A stretch of DNA of 64,000 nucleotides from Croceivirga sp. (GCA_028284285.1 JANQSA010000035.1:1-64000); one strand, 5' to 3'. Positions 16,744 through 26,683 are shown, counted from the stretch's first letter. Numbers and translations: made by a program. The notes: a model not told the origin generated them from the sequence alone.

Positions 16744-17880
16744 ATGGATCAGCAAGTTACGGAAAAACCCTATATCCTGGCCATTGACGATGAGCAATTG
16801 AATCTGGAACTCCTTCAGTTTATTCTGGAAAAAAATGGTTTTGTGTTCCAGGGGACGCAAGATAACAACTCCTTTTTTGAACTCCTGGAACAACGACTCC
16901 CGGATTTGATCCTACTGGATATTATTATGCCGCGGATAGAGGGTTTTGAGCTTTGCGAAAAACTAAAAAGCTACGATCAATATCAGGATATTCCTGTCAT
17001 ATTTTTGACCGGAAAAGTAAATGTGAAAGACAAAATTAAAGGTTTTGAGGTCGGTGGGGTAGATTATGTGACCAAACCTTTTAACGAACAAGAGCTCATC
17101 GCCAGAATTCAAACCCACGTTGAGCTACGAAAGGCAAAGAACCAAATAGAGCAACAGGCGGAGCGTCTAAGGCAATCCAATGCTTTAAAGGATCGAATGT
17201 TTTCTATCATAGGGCATGATCTTCGTTCCCCTTTGAGTGCTGCGAAATTGAAAATGGATTTTATCATGCGGGGTATCCTTGATCCTACATCGGCGGATTT
17301 CAAAAGTAAAACCGTCTATGAACTGTTAAAGACCATGGATGAGGCTTTAAACCTTCTTCAAAACCTCCTCGGGTGGGCGAAGGCAGAAAGTGATCAAATT
17401 CAGGTGATCCCGGAAAACCTCGATCTGCGTGAAATTGTAGAACAGACATTCCGTCTTTTAAAGCTGGGGAGTGAGCACAAAAAAATCACTTTACGCAACA
17501 ACATTCCTGAATCTACCTTTGTTTATGCCGATTTAAATACCACCAAAACCGTTTTACGAAATCTGCTTTCCAATGCCATAAAATTTACGCCTTATCAAGG
17601 GAAAATCCAGGTGAACTTCAAACTGGAAAAAGATCGGGCAATTGTAGAAGTCCAGGACAATGGACAGGGCATACCCCCGGAAGATATCCCCAAAATTTTG
17701 AATCCTAACGAACATTTCAGCAAACTGGGTACCGAAAAAGAACCAGGTACCGGTCTGGGGCTTGTGCTTTGCCAAAATTTTGTCCGCAAAAACGGCGGAA
17801 CACTTAAAATTAGAAGTACCGTAGGAGCGGGTAGTACATTTTACTTTGACCTACCTATGGGAAAAGAGGTTTCGGTTTAG
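16744..17880 (+). CDS. Hybrid response regulator-histidine kinase
   Basis: A 378-residue soluble two-component protein. Receiver domain about residues 9-125 with phosphoacceptor Asp59 ('LILLDIIMP'), conserved Thr and Lys ('FLTGKV', 'VTKPFN'). A short coiled coil (130-150) leads to HisKA with His158 in 'SIIGHDLRSPLSAAK', then HATPase_c with 'NAIKFTP', 'VEVQDNGQGIPPEDI' and 'GTGLGLVLCQNF'. No membrane segment. It is the only plus-strand gene inside the exopolysaccharide locus, transcribed away from rfbB, and its last 4 bp overlap the end of the convergent glycosyltransferase. The signal is unknown; regulation of the locus is plausible. Confidence 0.9.
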   Translation: MDQQVTEKPYILAIDDEQLNLELLQFILEKNGFVFQGTQDNNSFFELLEQRLPDLILLDIIMPRIEGFELCEKLKSYDQYQDIPVIFLTGKVNVKDKIKGFEVGGVDYVTKPFNEQELIARIQTHVELRKAKNQIEQQAERLRQSNALKDRMFSIIGHDLRSPLSAAKLKMDFIMRGILDPTSADFKSKTVYELLKTMDEALNLLQNLLGWAKAESDQIQVIPENLDLREIVEQTFRLLKLGSEHKKITLRNNIPESTFVYADLNTTKTVLRNLLSNAIKFTPYQGKIQVNFKLEKDRAIVEVQDNGQGIPPEDIPKILNPNEHFSKLGTEKEPGTGLGLVLCQNFVRKNGGTLKIRSTVGAGSTFYFDLPMGKEVSV

Positions 17881-19088
17881 GTCAGCACCCCTTCCGTATT
17901 TCCCCCGCGTTTTGCCCTTTCCCACTTTACAGACTGACCGCCTCGTACGTACCGGACAAAGCCCAAAAAGACAGAAAGGTTCATGATAAAGAAGTAGTAC
18001 GGAATAAAAAGTACTTTTAATCGTATCTGTCGATTTTCCAGGAACCATCCGAGCAAGGCCGCTAGATAGAAAAGTACCTGCCCCCAAAATAATACACTAA
18101 AGATTCCAAAGGACCACAGGCCCTCCGCTATTGCCAGGGCCAGGTTAACAGGAAGGAGCAACAGCAACAATAGCGGTGTCAATGTCCAGCGTAACACACG
18201 ATGGGATAGGTATTGAAAGGAAAGTGTACCATATCGGAAAACGTTCAACAGCGGAGCCAAACGTACAACCGATTGAATACCCCCCGCAGAGATACGGATC
18301 TTCCGTTTCAACTCTTCTTTCACATTGGCGGAAGCATGCTCAATGGCATAGGCTTCCGGGTTGTATTGAATGGTATACCCCTTCATAGCGGTTCTCAGGG
18401 AAATCATGAAATCGTCCAATAAGGTGTCGTGCTCAACTTCCTCCCATAATGCTGTTCGTATGGCAAAAAGCTCTCCAGCTGCCCCCACAACCGAATACCA
18501 TTCCGCATCCCATTTTTTGAGTTGGGATTCGTATTTCCAGTACATCCCCTCTCCTGCTCCGGCCGCACTGTCCGATGTTTTGGAGTGGATCCTTTTCTCT
18601 CCCGAAACACAACCTACTTTCGGATCCCGAAACAGTTTGACGATCTCTTGGATGGACTCCCTGCCAAGACTGGTATTGCCATCGGAAAATATTACGATTG
18701 GAGTTTTCACTTGTTGCATTCCACGGTTCATTGCCGCAATCTTCCCGTTTCTGGCGGGTTCATGCAATACGGTAACATCATCATACTTTTTTAATAGTTC
18801 CGGAGTACCATCATCTGAACCATCGGTTACCCAAAGTTGGGTCACTTTTGCTTTGGGGTAGTTCAAACTCCTGGAATTGTTCACTTTTTCTTCCAGATAG
18901 TCTTTTTCATTATACGCTGCTACAAAAAGTGTGACCTCGGGTTGATACTTCTCATTCCCCTGAAATTGCTTTGCAAGACCTAAAACCCTTCGAATCTTTA
19001 TGATGGCGAACAGTAGTATCCCATAGCCCAAATACGAATAAAAAATAATGGCCAATGCCACCCAGAAAAAAATCTTCAATCCTTCCAT
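17877..19088 (-). CDS. Membrane glycosyltransferase family 2
   Basis: A 403-residue family 2 glycosyltransferase. An N-terminal membrane helix (about residues 5-28) precedes the GT-A domain ('QPEVTLFVAAYNEKDYLEEKV', 'VIFSDGNTSL' with the DxD-like position, 'VGAAGELFAIRTALW', 'LLDDFMISL'). Three or four C-terminal helices (about 285-380) end in a basic tail. The architecture fits a processive or membrane-bound transferase like those making beta-linked polysaccharides. Last gene of the ugd-led operon. Confidence 0.88.
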   Translation of the reverse strand: MEGLKIFFWVALAIIFYSYLGYGILLFAIIKIRRVLGLAKQFQGNEKYQPEVTLFVAAYNEKDYLEEKVNNSRSLNYPKAKVTQLWVTDGSDDGTPELLKKYDDVTVLHEPARNGKIAAMNRGMQQVKTPIVIFSDGNTSLGRESIQEIVKLFRDPKVGCVSGEKRIHSKTSDSAAGAGEGMYWKYESQLKKWDAEWYSVVGAAGELFAIRTALWEEVEHDTLLDDFMISLRTAMKGYTIQYNPEAYAIEHASANVKEELKRKIRISAGGIQSVVRLAPLLNVFRYGTLSFQYLSHRVLRWTLTPLLLLLLLPVNLALAIAEGLWSFGIFSVLFWGQVLFYLAALLGWFLENRQIRLKVLFIPYYFFIMNLSVFLGFVRYVRGGQSVKWERAKRGGNTEGVLT

Positions 19089-19098
19089 AACTTCATTT

Positions 19099-19740
19099 TT
19101 AATGTACCGAAAGGGTCTTTTTGTGTGGTACCTGTTCCCATTCTCCGGTATGATGGTTAAATTGTTTTATGACCCGTGCAGGGTTACCTACCGCTACCGA
19201 GAAAGGGGGAATATCTTTGGTTACTACGCTTCCCGCACCCACCTGGCATCTTTTGCCAATAGTCACTCCCGCCAATACCACCGAATTCGCTCCAATATGC
19301 GCTTCCTCTTCTATTACTGTAGGCCGGATATCCAAAGCTTGTTCGCTGGAGTTCCGGGTACCGTCTGAATAACCGTGATTAAATCCTGAAACAAATACAT
19401 GTTGCCCCAAACCGGAACCGTTGCCCATTTTCACGGGGCCAATGATCACACTACCTATCCCCACACGCACCCGGTCTCCCAGGATAACATCGCCTGAACC
19501 ATTGTTTATTGTGCAATAACTTTCAATAGTAGTCCACTTTCCAATCTCAAACTTTTTCCAGGGGAAAACATCAATTCGACTATTTCTTCTAATGATAGCG
19601 CCCTTACCTCTTTTGTGTTTTAGCGGATTTAAAAACCACCTGACCCATAATCTGGGCCTTGGATTTCGCTCTGGGGCGATCATCCGTAAGACCAGCTGTT
19701 TTAACTTTGGATTGGATTGGATTTTGGCAACGAGTCCCAT
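19099..19740 (-). CDS. Left-handed beta-helix acyltransferase
   Basis: A 213-residue hexapeptide-repeat acyltransferase (WcaF/WbbJ-type). The repeats appear as '[33 protein letters not shown]', '[26 protein letters not shown]' and '[19 protein letters not shown]', with '[15 protein letters not shown]' giving the catalytic His loop. It probably acetylates a sugar of the exopolysaccharide in the cytoplasm. Located 10 bp upstream of the glycosyltransferase and 12 bp after the next one, so clearly within the operon. Confidence 0.87.
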   Translation of the reverse strand: MGLVAKIQSNPKLKQLVLRMIAPERNPRPRLWVRWFLNPLKHKRGKGAIIRRNSRIDVFPWKKFEIGKWTTIESYCTINNGSGDVILGDRVRVGIGSVIIGPVKMGNGSGLGQHVFVSGFNHGYSDGTRNSSEQALDIRPTVIEEEAHIGANSVVLAGVTIGKRCQVGAGSVVTKDIPPFSVAVGNPARVIKQFNHHTGEWEQVPHKKTLSVH

Positions 19741-19752
19741 ACTACTACCTTT

Positions 19753-20958
19753 TTATGCCGAAGCATTTTTAACTCTTAGGATACAGTCATAAATCGCATT
19801 GACGTTGTTCTCCCAACTGTGCGACAAGCCAAAAGCCCTCCTTTTTTCTTCCAATGCTGCAGAGTTTTCTTGTAACGCTTTTTCTATTAAGCGCACATAG
19901 TCTTCGGGGGTTTCCCCCAAATAGGTATGCTCCTTAAAATATTCCATCGCCTTAGTGGAAGAGGCCACTGTAGGTTTTCCCATCGCTAAATATTCATCCA
20001 CCTTTCTGGGGTAATTCCCCATGGTAGCGTCGTTAATCAGTTGTGGGTTAATCGCAACATCAAAACCCTTGATGTAGTTAGGTAATTGCGAGGCCTCCCG
20101 GCTACCCAAGAAATATACATTGTCTATTTCATGGAGTTGGGAGCTACTGAATTGGTCGTCTTGAGGACCTACAAGGACAATACTCCAATCCGGTCGTTCT
20201 GTTGCAATATGTAGTAAAATGTCAATACTCAATCTTCTACTGCTCAAAAAACCAACGTATCCTATGATGGGTTTTGGAATGGATTGTACATCCTTGGGAA
20301 TACCGATTTTTCTCGAGCGATCATTAAAAAGTGATGTATCACAGCCCTGACCTACCATATATGAATGGGCGGTAAACTTCTTCCCATACTCTGTGTACAG
20401 GGTAGAATTGTTCACTACACAATCTGCATTTTGTATCAATTTAGGCTCTAAACGCACCCCGTTTTTTCTCCAGTACGGATTTTTGGTCAGGTAGTCCCGC
20501 ATATAGTAGACATAAAAAGCAGGTTGTAAAAGATCCTTAATGTATTGCCCCAAAAACATGGAACTGTCATTAAAAATGATATACTCCTGAAATCCCAAAC
20601 GCCGGATAGCTGTTTTTATATCCGTACTGAATCTTCGGGCATTCATCTTGTTTAAAAGATCGAAAAGGAAACGGTTCTTGATGAAATTGATGGATTCTGT
20701 CATCGTTTTTGGATATAGCGTCCATAGTGTATCTCTTAATTGTATCAAATCGCTTTCCTGCCCTTTTTTTATTTGTAGTCTTTTTTGGATTTTTTTCGTG
20801 TGCCTTTCCCGATATCGCGATACCCGATCCATAGGAGGATTTGCATATAGCACTCGATTGTTTTTGGCCATTTCAAGGGCAATGTTTTTGCAGTTACTGC
20901 CAATTTCTATATCCCAGGCCTGAATGCCCATTACAATTATGTCCTGTCCTTTGATCAT
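19753..20958 (-). CDS. Glycosyltransferase (GT-B type)
   Basis: A 401-residue glycosyltransferase. The N-terminal half contains 'IIVMGIQAWDIEIGSNCKNIALEMAK' and 'RVLYANPP'. The C-terminal half has the GT-B donor-binding features 'IGYVGFLSSRRLSIDILLHIA', 'IVLVGPQDDQFSSSQL', 'NVYFLGSREASQLPNYIKGFDVAINPQ' and 'PRKVDEYLAMGKPTVASSTKAM'. It resembles the glycosyltransferase group 1 / TuaH-like proteins. Its start overlaps the end of the next gene by 4 bp (ATGA), so the two are translationally coupled. Confidence 0.86.
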   Translation of the reverse strand: MIKGQDIIVMGIQAWDIEIGSNCKNIALEMAKNNRVLYANPPMDRVSRYRERHTKKIQKRLQIKKGQESDLIQLRDTLWTLYPKTMTESINFIKNRFLFDLLNKMNARRFSTDIKTAIRRLGFQEYIIFNDSSMFLGQYIKDLLQPAFYVYYMRDYLTKNPYWRKNGVRLEPKLIQNADCVVNNSTLYTEYGKKFTAHSYMVGQGCDTSLFNDRSRKIGIPKDVQSIPKPIIGYVGFLSSRRLSIDILLHIATERPDWSIVLVGPQDDQFSSSQLHEIDNVYFLGSREASQLPNYIKGFDVAINPQLINDATMGNYPRKVDEYLAMGKPTVASSTKAMEYFKEHTYLGETPEDYVRLIEKALQENSAALEEKRRAFGLSHSWENNVNAIYDCILRVKNASA

Positions 20959-22115
20959 ACCGCCGCGTTTAACTCACTATAAACATCCTCATATAGTTCC
21001 AAAACATTCCGGGCCATGACTTCCCAGGAAAAGTGCTTTGCCCTTTCAATGCCCCTTTCGGCTAATACTTTTGCCAATACTTCATCCTCTACCAAATGTT
21101 GCATTGCCCCTGCAATTTCCTTTGGGTTGAACGGGTCTACAATCAAGGCAGCGTCTTCTCCTGCTACTTCGGGCATGGAGGAAGTATTGGAAGTAATAAC
21201 CGGTACGCCACAAGCCATACCTTCCAGGATGGGGATACCAAAACTCTCTCGTAGTGAGGGATAAAGAAAGATAGAACACTGGCTAATTAGTGCCGGAAGA
21301 ACCGTGTTGGGCACATAGCCGGTCAGGTGGATTTGTGAACGTAACTCCGACGCATGTATGGACTGTAACAGCCGTCTTAGCTCGGACTCGTCATAATCCA
21401 ACATCACCAAACTGTACTTTCCCGGATACACCTTGTTGAATTCGGCAAAAGCCTGCAAAACCCCAATGGTGTTTTTTTTGGGATCGGTATTCCCTAAAAA
21501 GAAAAAAAAATGATCCGGCAAACGGTACTCTTTTTTTATGTTGGCTAAAGTGTCCTGGTCCGTAACCCTTTTAAAATGATTCCCCACCCCATTGTAGATA
21601 GCGGTTAAGCGATCGTCCGTAAATCCGAAATGATCATCGATCCTATCCTTTTCGTAATGGGAAACCGTAATTACCTTTTTGCTCTTTTTGATCACCGGGG
21701 GAACAAAATACCTACGGTACATATTCCCTAATTTTTGATACCAGGAGCCTTCTTTTTTAAAAATGCTGATGCTTTCCAGATAAATGATATCGTGCAGTGT
21801 GGTCACCAGGGGTACTTTACAAAACAACGGGCCTGTATTGCTTGTACAATGCAGTACATCACAACCCTGCTGAAAAGCCGCTTTAGGCAATGCGATTTGC
21901 TCCCATCCGGGATATCCCCATTTTGATTGTAATTCTACCACCTTAAAATTCGGTGCCTCCGGAATACAGGTATTATCTTCATCTGGTTTTACAAAAACGA
22001 CATACTCGTTTTTGCGATCTATTTGTTGTAGATTTTTGATGAGCTCTAAAGCCACCATGTCCATACCATGCTTTTTTTTCCTAAAAAGCCGTTGTCCTTC
22101 TATTCCGATTTTCAT
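20955..22115 (-). CDS. Glycosyltransferase family 4 (group 1)
   Basis: A 386-residue GT-B glycosyltransferase. The frame is open to 22325, but the upstream part overlaps the neighbouring gene; the ATG at 22115 gives the family start 'MKIGIEGQRLFRKKKHGMD'. Landmarks are 'LVTTLHDIIYLES', 'VITVSHYEKDRI', 'FFFLGNTDPKKNTIGVLQAF', 'IHLTGYVPNTVLPALISQC' and the E-x7-E motif in 'RESFGIPILEGMACGVPV'. It sits 17 bp downstream of the membrane glycosyltransferase. Probably adds one sugar to the repeat unit. Confidence 0.92.
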   Translation of the reverse strand: MKIGIEGQRLFRKKKHGMDMVALELIKNLQQIDRKNEYVVFVKPDEDNTCIPEAPNFKVVELQSKWGYPGWEQIALPKAAFQQGCDVLHCTSNTGPLFCKVPLVTTLHDIIYLESISIFKKEGSWYQKLGNMYRRYFVPPVIKKSKKVITVSHYEKDRIDDHFGFTDDRLTAIYNGVGNHFKRVTDQDTLANIKKEYRLPDHFFFFLGNTDPKKNTIGVLQAFAEFNKVYPGKYSLVMLDYDESELRRLLQSIHASELRSQIHLTGYVPNTVLPALISQCSIFLYPSLRESFGIPILEGMACGVPVITSNTSSMPEVAGEDAALIVDPFNPKEIAGAMQHLVEDEVLAKVLAERGIERAKHFSWEVMARNVLELYEDVYSELNAAV

Positions 22116-22132
22116 GTATTTATTTTGAAAAT

Positions 22133-23332
22133 TTAGACTGTCCCGTGTTGGGTATGAATAAATTTTTTGTTTGCCCCTTTTAATTTGAACAGGGATAAAA
22201 ACATAAGCCCGAAAGCCCTGGGTAAGGAGAACATGGCACGTGCTGTTTCCTTGGTATAAAACTTTCTTGGGATAGCCATTACAAATGCTAAAACCACCAG
22301 GAGGAAAGTTACCGACCATATCCAAGGCGATATGAGCAACCCACTTTTTTGAAAAAAGAATTGTTCACCGATATATCCCAGGGTAATGAAAAAGACGAAC
22401 CCCAATAACAATATCCGGGGTGGGGAAATCATTTGGTAGACCTTGTCGACAAAATCAAGGTTACCTTTTACCAACAGTTCCCGAACTCCTGAAACGGCAA
22501 ATCGCTTGAAATAGATAAACTGGGCAGATAACCATCGCTTCCGTTGATTGGCAAAAACCTCAGTTTTCTGAACCTTCTCATCCAACACCAAGGCATCCTC
22601 CAAATACGCTATGGTATTCCTTTCCTTAAGTAGCTTTAGTTCCAATTCCTTATCAAATCCGCCAACCGCATTTACTTTGGCCATAGTGGCCTTGAAAAAG
22701 TGATATTCAAATGCCATCCCGGAACCGATCAGGGCAGAAGAAAGCCCCAAAACGCGATGGCCCTTTCTAAAAATATGGTTGTTAACCTCTTCGCTAATGG
22801 CGTCTAAAATGGCAAAGGGAGTGTTGGTGTTTTTGGCAATTCTATGCCCTTGTACCACTTTATACCCTGTGTTGAAAGCTTCATTGATACGTTCCACAAA
22901 ATCAAACTCCATGATGTTATCCGCATCCAGGATCAAAGCCACATGATAATTATCCCCAATTACCTCCATGGCTTTGTTCAATGCCTTGGATTTGGTACTT
23001 TTTTCAAAACTGACCTCCACTAATTTTACTGGCAGTTTTCTAAGTTTATGCAATGTGATGTCCTTAAAGGAATCTGCAATGATAACCACATCATAGAGCG
23101 CTTCCGGATAGCTTTGTTCCAAAGCCCTACGGGCCACCTCAACAATTACGTTGTCCTCTTTATATCCGGGAATGAGTACGGCAAACCTTCGTTGTTCGTT
23201 AAATATGTTTTCCCGTTTTTTAGGGTTGAAAAGACCCGCCAAAGCAAAGACAAAAACATAGAGGGATGCAATTCCAAAATAGGCCAATAGTACGATTTCC
23301 AGAACATTGACCATAATTTGAATTGCATCCAT
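22133..23332 (-). CDS. Membrane glycosyltransferase family 2 (cellulose-synthase-like)
   Basis: A 399-residue membrane-bound GT2. N-terminal helix about residues 10-33, GT-A domain with 'RFAVLIPGYKEDNVIVEVA', 'VALILDADNIMEFDFVERI' (DAD catalytic motif), 'GSGMAFEYHFFKA' and 'YLEDALVLDE', then 'QRKRWLSAQF' (Q/RxxRW motif of processive transferases). Two C-terminal helices lie near 305-325 and 335-355. The QxxRW motif suggests chain elongation rather than a single addition, but the acceptor is unknown. Second position after uxs in the ugd operon. Confidence 0.9.
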   Translation of the reverse strand: MDAIQIMVNVLEIVLLAYFGIASLYVFVFALAGLFNPKKRENIFNEQRRFAVLIPGYKEDNVIVEVARRALEQSYPEALYDVVIIADSFKDITLHKLRKLPVKLVEVSFEKSTKSKALNKAMEVIGDNYHVALILDADNIMEFDFVERINEAFNTGYKVVQGHRIAKNTNTPFAILDAISEEVNNHIFRKGHRVLGLSSALIGSGMAFEYHFFKATMAKVNAVGGFDKELELKLLKERNTIAYLEDALVLDEKVQKTEVFANQRKRWLSAQFIYFKRFAVSGVRELLVKGNLDFVDKVYQMISPPRILLLGFVFFITLGYIGEQFFFQKSGLLISPWIWSVTFLLVVLAFVMAIPRKFYTKETARAMFSLPRAFGLMFLSLFKLKGANKKFIHTQHGTV

Positions 23333-23356
23333 CGCTATACTTATTTAAAACTTAAC

Positions 23357-24325
23357 TTATGAATTCACCAACTGCTTAATGGACTGCTCCTGAAGCATTT
23401 CGTCAAAATAGGCTATGGTTTTTTGCAGCCCGGTACGCAAATCGACCGAAGGCTCCCATCCATTCAACTTTTCTTTGGCCAGGGTAATATCCGGCTTACG
23501 CTGCATGGGATCATCCGATGGTAATGGTAAATGGATAATTTTTGATTTGGAACCGGTCAGATCAATGATATTCTCTGCCAATTCCAACATGGTAAACTCC
23601 CCCGGATTCCCAATATTGACCGGGCCGATAAAATCATCTTCGGTAGCCATCATTTTGATCATGCCTACTACCAGATCATCTACATATTGAAAACTTCGGG
23701 TTTGGGTACCATCACCAAAAACCGTGATGTCTTGTCCCTGTAACGCCTGCATGATAAAATTGGATACCACACGACCGTCATCCGGTTCCATTCGGGGGCC
23801 GTAAGTGTTGAAGATTCGAATGATCTTGACTAAAACACCGTTAGACTGATGGTAGTTCATAAACAACGATTCTGCACAACGCTTCCCCTCATCGTAGCAT
23901 GAACGTATTCCAATGGGATTTACATGCCCCCAATATTCCTCTGGCTGCGGGTGTACTTCAGGATCCCCGTACACTTCGCTTGTTGAGGCTTGTAAAACCT
24001 TCGCTTTGATACGCTTTGCCAGCCCTAACATATTGATAGCACCTAAAACAGAAGTCTTGATCGTTTTGATGGGATTGTATTGGTAGTGTACCGGTGATGC
24101 GGGACAGGCCAAATTGTAAATCTCATCTACTTCTATAAAATAAGGTAGGGTAACATCGTGCCGTATCAGTTCAAAATACGGGTCATTCATCAGGTGTACG
24201 ATCTTACTTTTTCTTCCAGTGAAATAGTTATCCATACAAACCACCTCATGCCCCTGCTGTAGTAATTGTTCACATAAGTGTGATCCGACAAATCCCGCTC
24301 CCCCGGTAACCAGAATCCTTTTCAT
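23357..24325 (-). CDS. uxs: UDP-glucuronate decarboxylase (UDP-xylose synthase)
   Basis: A 322-residue SDR enzyme closely resembling UDP-xylose synthases: '[19 protein letters not shown]', '[15 protein letters not shown]', '[21 protein letters not shown]', '[20 protein letters not shown]' and catalytic 'SCYDEGKR' (YxxxK). It converts UDP-glucuronate, made by the adjacent ugd product, to UDP-xylose. The pair therefore supplies glucuronate and xylose donors to the polymer. Confidence 0.93.
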   Translation of the reverse strand: MKRILVTGGAGFVGSHLCEQLLQQGHEVVCMDNYFTGRKSKIVHLMNDPYFELIRHDVTLPYFIEVDEIYNLACPASPVHYQYNPIKTIKTSVLGAINMLGLAKRIKAKVLQASTSEVYGDPEVHPQPEEYWGHVNPIGIRSCYDEGKRCAESLFMNYHQSNGVLVKIIRIFNTYGPRMEPDDGRVVSNFIMQALQGQDITVFGDGTQTRSFQYVDDLVVGMIKMMATEDDFIGPVNIGNPGEFTMLELAENIIDLTGSKSKIIHLPLPSDDPMQRKPDITLAKEKLNGWEPSVDLRTGLQKTIAYFDEMLQEQSIKQLVNS

Positions 24326-24334
24326 ATTAAATAA

Positions 24335-25687
24335 TTATGCCGTTATCGTTTTCTTTTCATCATTGTGGATAACTTCCCTACCTATACTGTAGTAATTAAA
24401 CCCTTGTTCGGCCATTTCTTCTGGATCATACACGTTTCTTCCGTCAAAAACAGTCTTTTCGTTCATTAACTTCTCAAGGATTCGGAAATTGGGCATTCTA
24501 AACTCCGACCATTCCGTAACCAAAATCAACGCATCAGCATCAACACATACGTCGTATTGGTCCTTGGCATACTCAATGCCGTTACCTAGTATCCGCTCTG
24601 CTTCATGCATAGCTACCGGGTCATACGCACGAATATTGGCCCCTAAGGCCTTTAATTGTTCTATTATGACCAGGGAGGGCGCTTCCCGCATATCATCGGT
24701 TTTTGGTTTAAAGGCCAGGCCCCACATCCCAAATTGTTTTCCTTTCAGGTTGTCACCAAAATGCTGCTTAATCTTCTCAACCAAAGTGGTTTTTTGCCGA
24801 TAATTAACCGCCTCTACTGCCTTTAATACTTCCAAAGAGTGACCATGTTCATCTGCAGTTCTCACCAAAGCCTGAACATCCTTTGGGAAACAGCTTCCGC
24901 CATATCCCGTTCCCGGATAGATAAACTTGTTGCCTATTCTTGAATCCGAGCCAATTCCTTTTCGAACCAGATCTACGTTAGCACCAACCAATTCGCAAAG
25001 ATTTGCGATATCATTCATAAAACTGATCTTTGTAGCCAGCATAGAATTGGCCGCATACTTTGTCATTTCCGAAGAAAAGATGTCCATGAACAATAACGGG
25101 TGTCCATTCATCAAAAACGGTTTGTACAAGCGACGCATTACCTTTTCAGCCCGTTTACTCTCTATTCCCACAACAATACGGTCAGGTTTTAAAAAGTCGT
25201 CTACAGCACTCCCCTCCTTTAGGAACTCTGGGTTAGAAGCAACGTCAAATGAAATACGGATGCCTCTTTTTGCCAATTCTCCCTCCACCGCAGTCTTGAC
25301 CTTATAGGAGGTCCCTACGGGGACGGTGCTTTTGGTAATGATCACCTTGTAGTCTTCCATATGTTGACCAATTTCCCGGGCAACACCCAGAACATATTTT
25401 AGATCTGCACTACCATCTTCATCAGGAGGTGTTCCCACCGCAATAAATATGGCGTCCGCTTCTTTAATTCCTTTTTCAAGGCTGGTTGTGAAGGAAATCC
25501 TTCCTTTATCTATATTTCGCGCCAACAAGGTATCTAACCCAGGCTCATAAATGGGAACCTCTCCGTTTCGGAGCATTTCCACCTTTTTTTTGTCAATATC
25601 TATACAGACCACGTTTATTCCCGTTTCTGCAAAACAGGTGCCCGTTACCAAGCCCACGTAACCTGTACCAACAACAGCTATGTTCAT
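24335..25687 (-). CDS. ugd: UDP-glucose 6-dehydrogenase
   Basis: A 450-residue NAD-dependent dehydrogenase oxidising UDP-glucose to UDP-glucuronate. It has 'MNIAVVGTGYVGLVTGTCFAE', 'FIAVGTPPDEDGSADL', 'ITKSTVPVGTS', 'NPEFLKEGSAVDDF' and the catalytic Cys in 'GTGYGGSCFPKDV'. Full length. First gene of the operon that continues through uxs and five transferase genes to 17877; its promoter region carries the best LytTR-like repeat pair. Confidence 0.96.
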   Translation of the reverse strand: MNIAVVGTGYVGLVTGTCFAETGINVVCIDIDKKKVEMLRNGEVPIYEPGLDTLLARNIDKGRISFTTSLEKGIKEADAIFIAVGTPPDEDGSADLKYVLGVAREIGQHMEDYKVIITKSTVPVGTSYKVKTAVEGELAKRGIRISFDVASNPEFLKEGSAVDDFLKPDRIVVGIESKRAEKVMRRLYKPFLMNGHPLLFMDIFSSEMTKYAANSMLATKISFMNDIANLCELVGANVDLVRKGIGSDSRIGNKFIYPGTGYGGSCFPKDVQALVRTADEHGHSLEVLKAVEAVNYRQKTTLVEKIKQHFGDNLKGKQFGMWGLAFKPKTDDMREAPSLVIIEQLKALGANIRAYDPVAMHEAERILGNGIEYAKDQYDVCVDADALILVTEWSEFRMPNFRILEKLMNEKTVFDGRNVYDPEEMAEQGFNYYSIGREVIHNDEKKTITA

Positions 25688-25700
25688 TTTTAATTATTTT

Positions 25701-25772
25701 TTTGTAAATATTATCTTACAAATTGAGCTTCCGAAAATAATGTTGTGAAACATATGGGTTACGTTGTAAACC
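25701..25772 (-). promoter_or_regulatory. Promoter region of ugd operon with LytTR-like direct repeats
   Basis: On plus: TTTGTAAATATTATCTTAC (25701-25719), then AATGTTGTGAAA (25739-25750) and a second copy TACGTTGTAAA (25760-25770). The GTTGT cores begin at 25742 and 25763, exactly 21 bp apart. Two 9-bp half-sites with a 12-bp spacer are the known layout of LytTR-family binding sites. Read toward ugd the proximal copy lies about 27 bp before an AT-rich -7-like box. Binding by the local LytTR protein is inferred. Confidence 0.68.
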
Positions 25773-25786
25773 AAGGGATCAAAACA

Positions 25787-26683
25787 TTAATGAATTACTT
25801 TATGATGCCTGACATTCCAAATAATAGCATTCCAAAACGCCTGTAAATGCCGGTATTCTCTTTTAAAAAGGAAGGTCAATGTATTTTTTGGGATGGATAC
25901 CAACGCCTGAAACACCAAACTCACTGTCAATTGCAAAGTGGTAAAGTTCCTTCTGGCAAACAGTATTCTGTTTCTGGATATGTAATAGGTTTTTAAGGGG
26001 CTGAACTTACCTGTGGAAAGCGATTCTTTATGGAGAATATAGGACCTGGGCTGATAGTATACTTTGTATCCCGCGCGCTTGACCATTTCCGCCCAATCGT
26101 GCTCTTCATAGTACAGGAAATAGATTTCGGTCATAAGGCCCACTTCATCAATAATTCTCCGGGGAACCATCATAGCTGCCCCATGTATGGATGCGGTTTC
26201 CATCGGTTGATCATAGTCTCCGTTATCCTTCTGATGGTATCCAATACTGTTATTGCGTATGGTCCAATGATTCATTGGAGTATACCCTGCATATTGAATG
26301 AGGGTGTCATCCCAATGAAATTTGATCTTTGGACTTACCATTCCTATGGAAGGATCCTTTTCGAAAGTTTCCACCAAAGGAGCGATGCAATTTTCCGGAA
26401 CAATGGTATCGTTATTGATAAAAAGCAGGTAATCCCCCCTGGCTTCCTGAACGCCAAGATTGTTTCCCCCGGCAAATCCCAGGTTTTTATCACTTTTAAT
26501 AAGGTGTACCTCGGGAAAGTTTTCCTTAATGACATCCGGATTATCATTAGGAGAAGCATTATCTACTACAATTACCTCAACATTCTTGTACCTCAGGTTT
26601 TTTAATGATTCAAGCATCTCCAGGGTCACGCCAGATTCATTGTAATTGATGGTTATGATGGAAACCAATGGTTGTGTTTTCAT
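25787..26683 (-). CDS. Glycosyltransferase family 2 (rhamnosyltransferase-like)
   Basis: A 298-residue soluble or peripheral GT2 of the WbbL/RfbN type: 'VSIITINYNESGVTLEMLESL', 'VIVVDNASPNDNP', 'NLGFAGGNNLGVQEARGDYLLFINND' (catalytic NND), 'MVPRRIIDEVGLM' and 'YYEEHDWAEMVKRAGYK'. Such enzymes often transfer rhamnose, consistent with the rmlBACD operon nearby, but specificity cannot be read from sequence. It overlaps the polymerase gene by 4 bp and ends the export/assembly operon. Confidence 0.9.
   Translation of the reverse strand: MKTQPLVSIITINYNESGVTLEMLESLKNLRYKNVEVIVVDNASPNDNPDVIKENFPEVHLIKSDKNLGFAGGNNLGVQEARGDYLLFINNDTIVPENCIAPLVETFEKDPSIGMVSPKIKFHWDDTLIQYAGYTPMNHWTIRNNSIGYHQKDNGDYDQPMETASIHGAAMMVPRRIIDEVGLMTEIYFLYYEEHDWAEMVKRAGYKVYYQPRSYILHKESLSTGKFSPLKTYYISRNRILFARRNFTTLQLTVSLVFQALVSIPKNTLTFLFKREYRHLQAFWNAIIWNVRHHKVIH

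Noticed and set aside
22116-22325. Longer N-terminus of the family 4 glycosyltransferase
   Set aside because: It would overlap the preceding glycosyltransferase by nearly 200 bp; the ATG at 22115 gives the conserved start.
26030-26605. 191-residue open frame antisense to a glycosyltransferase gene
   Set aside because: The sense strand encodes a complete GT2 with catalytic motifs; the antisense frame has no support.
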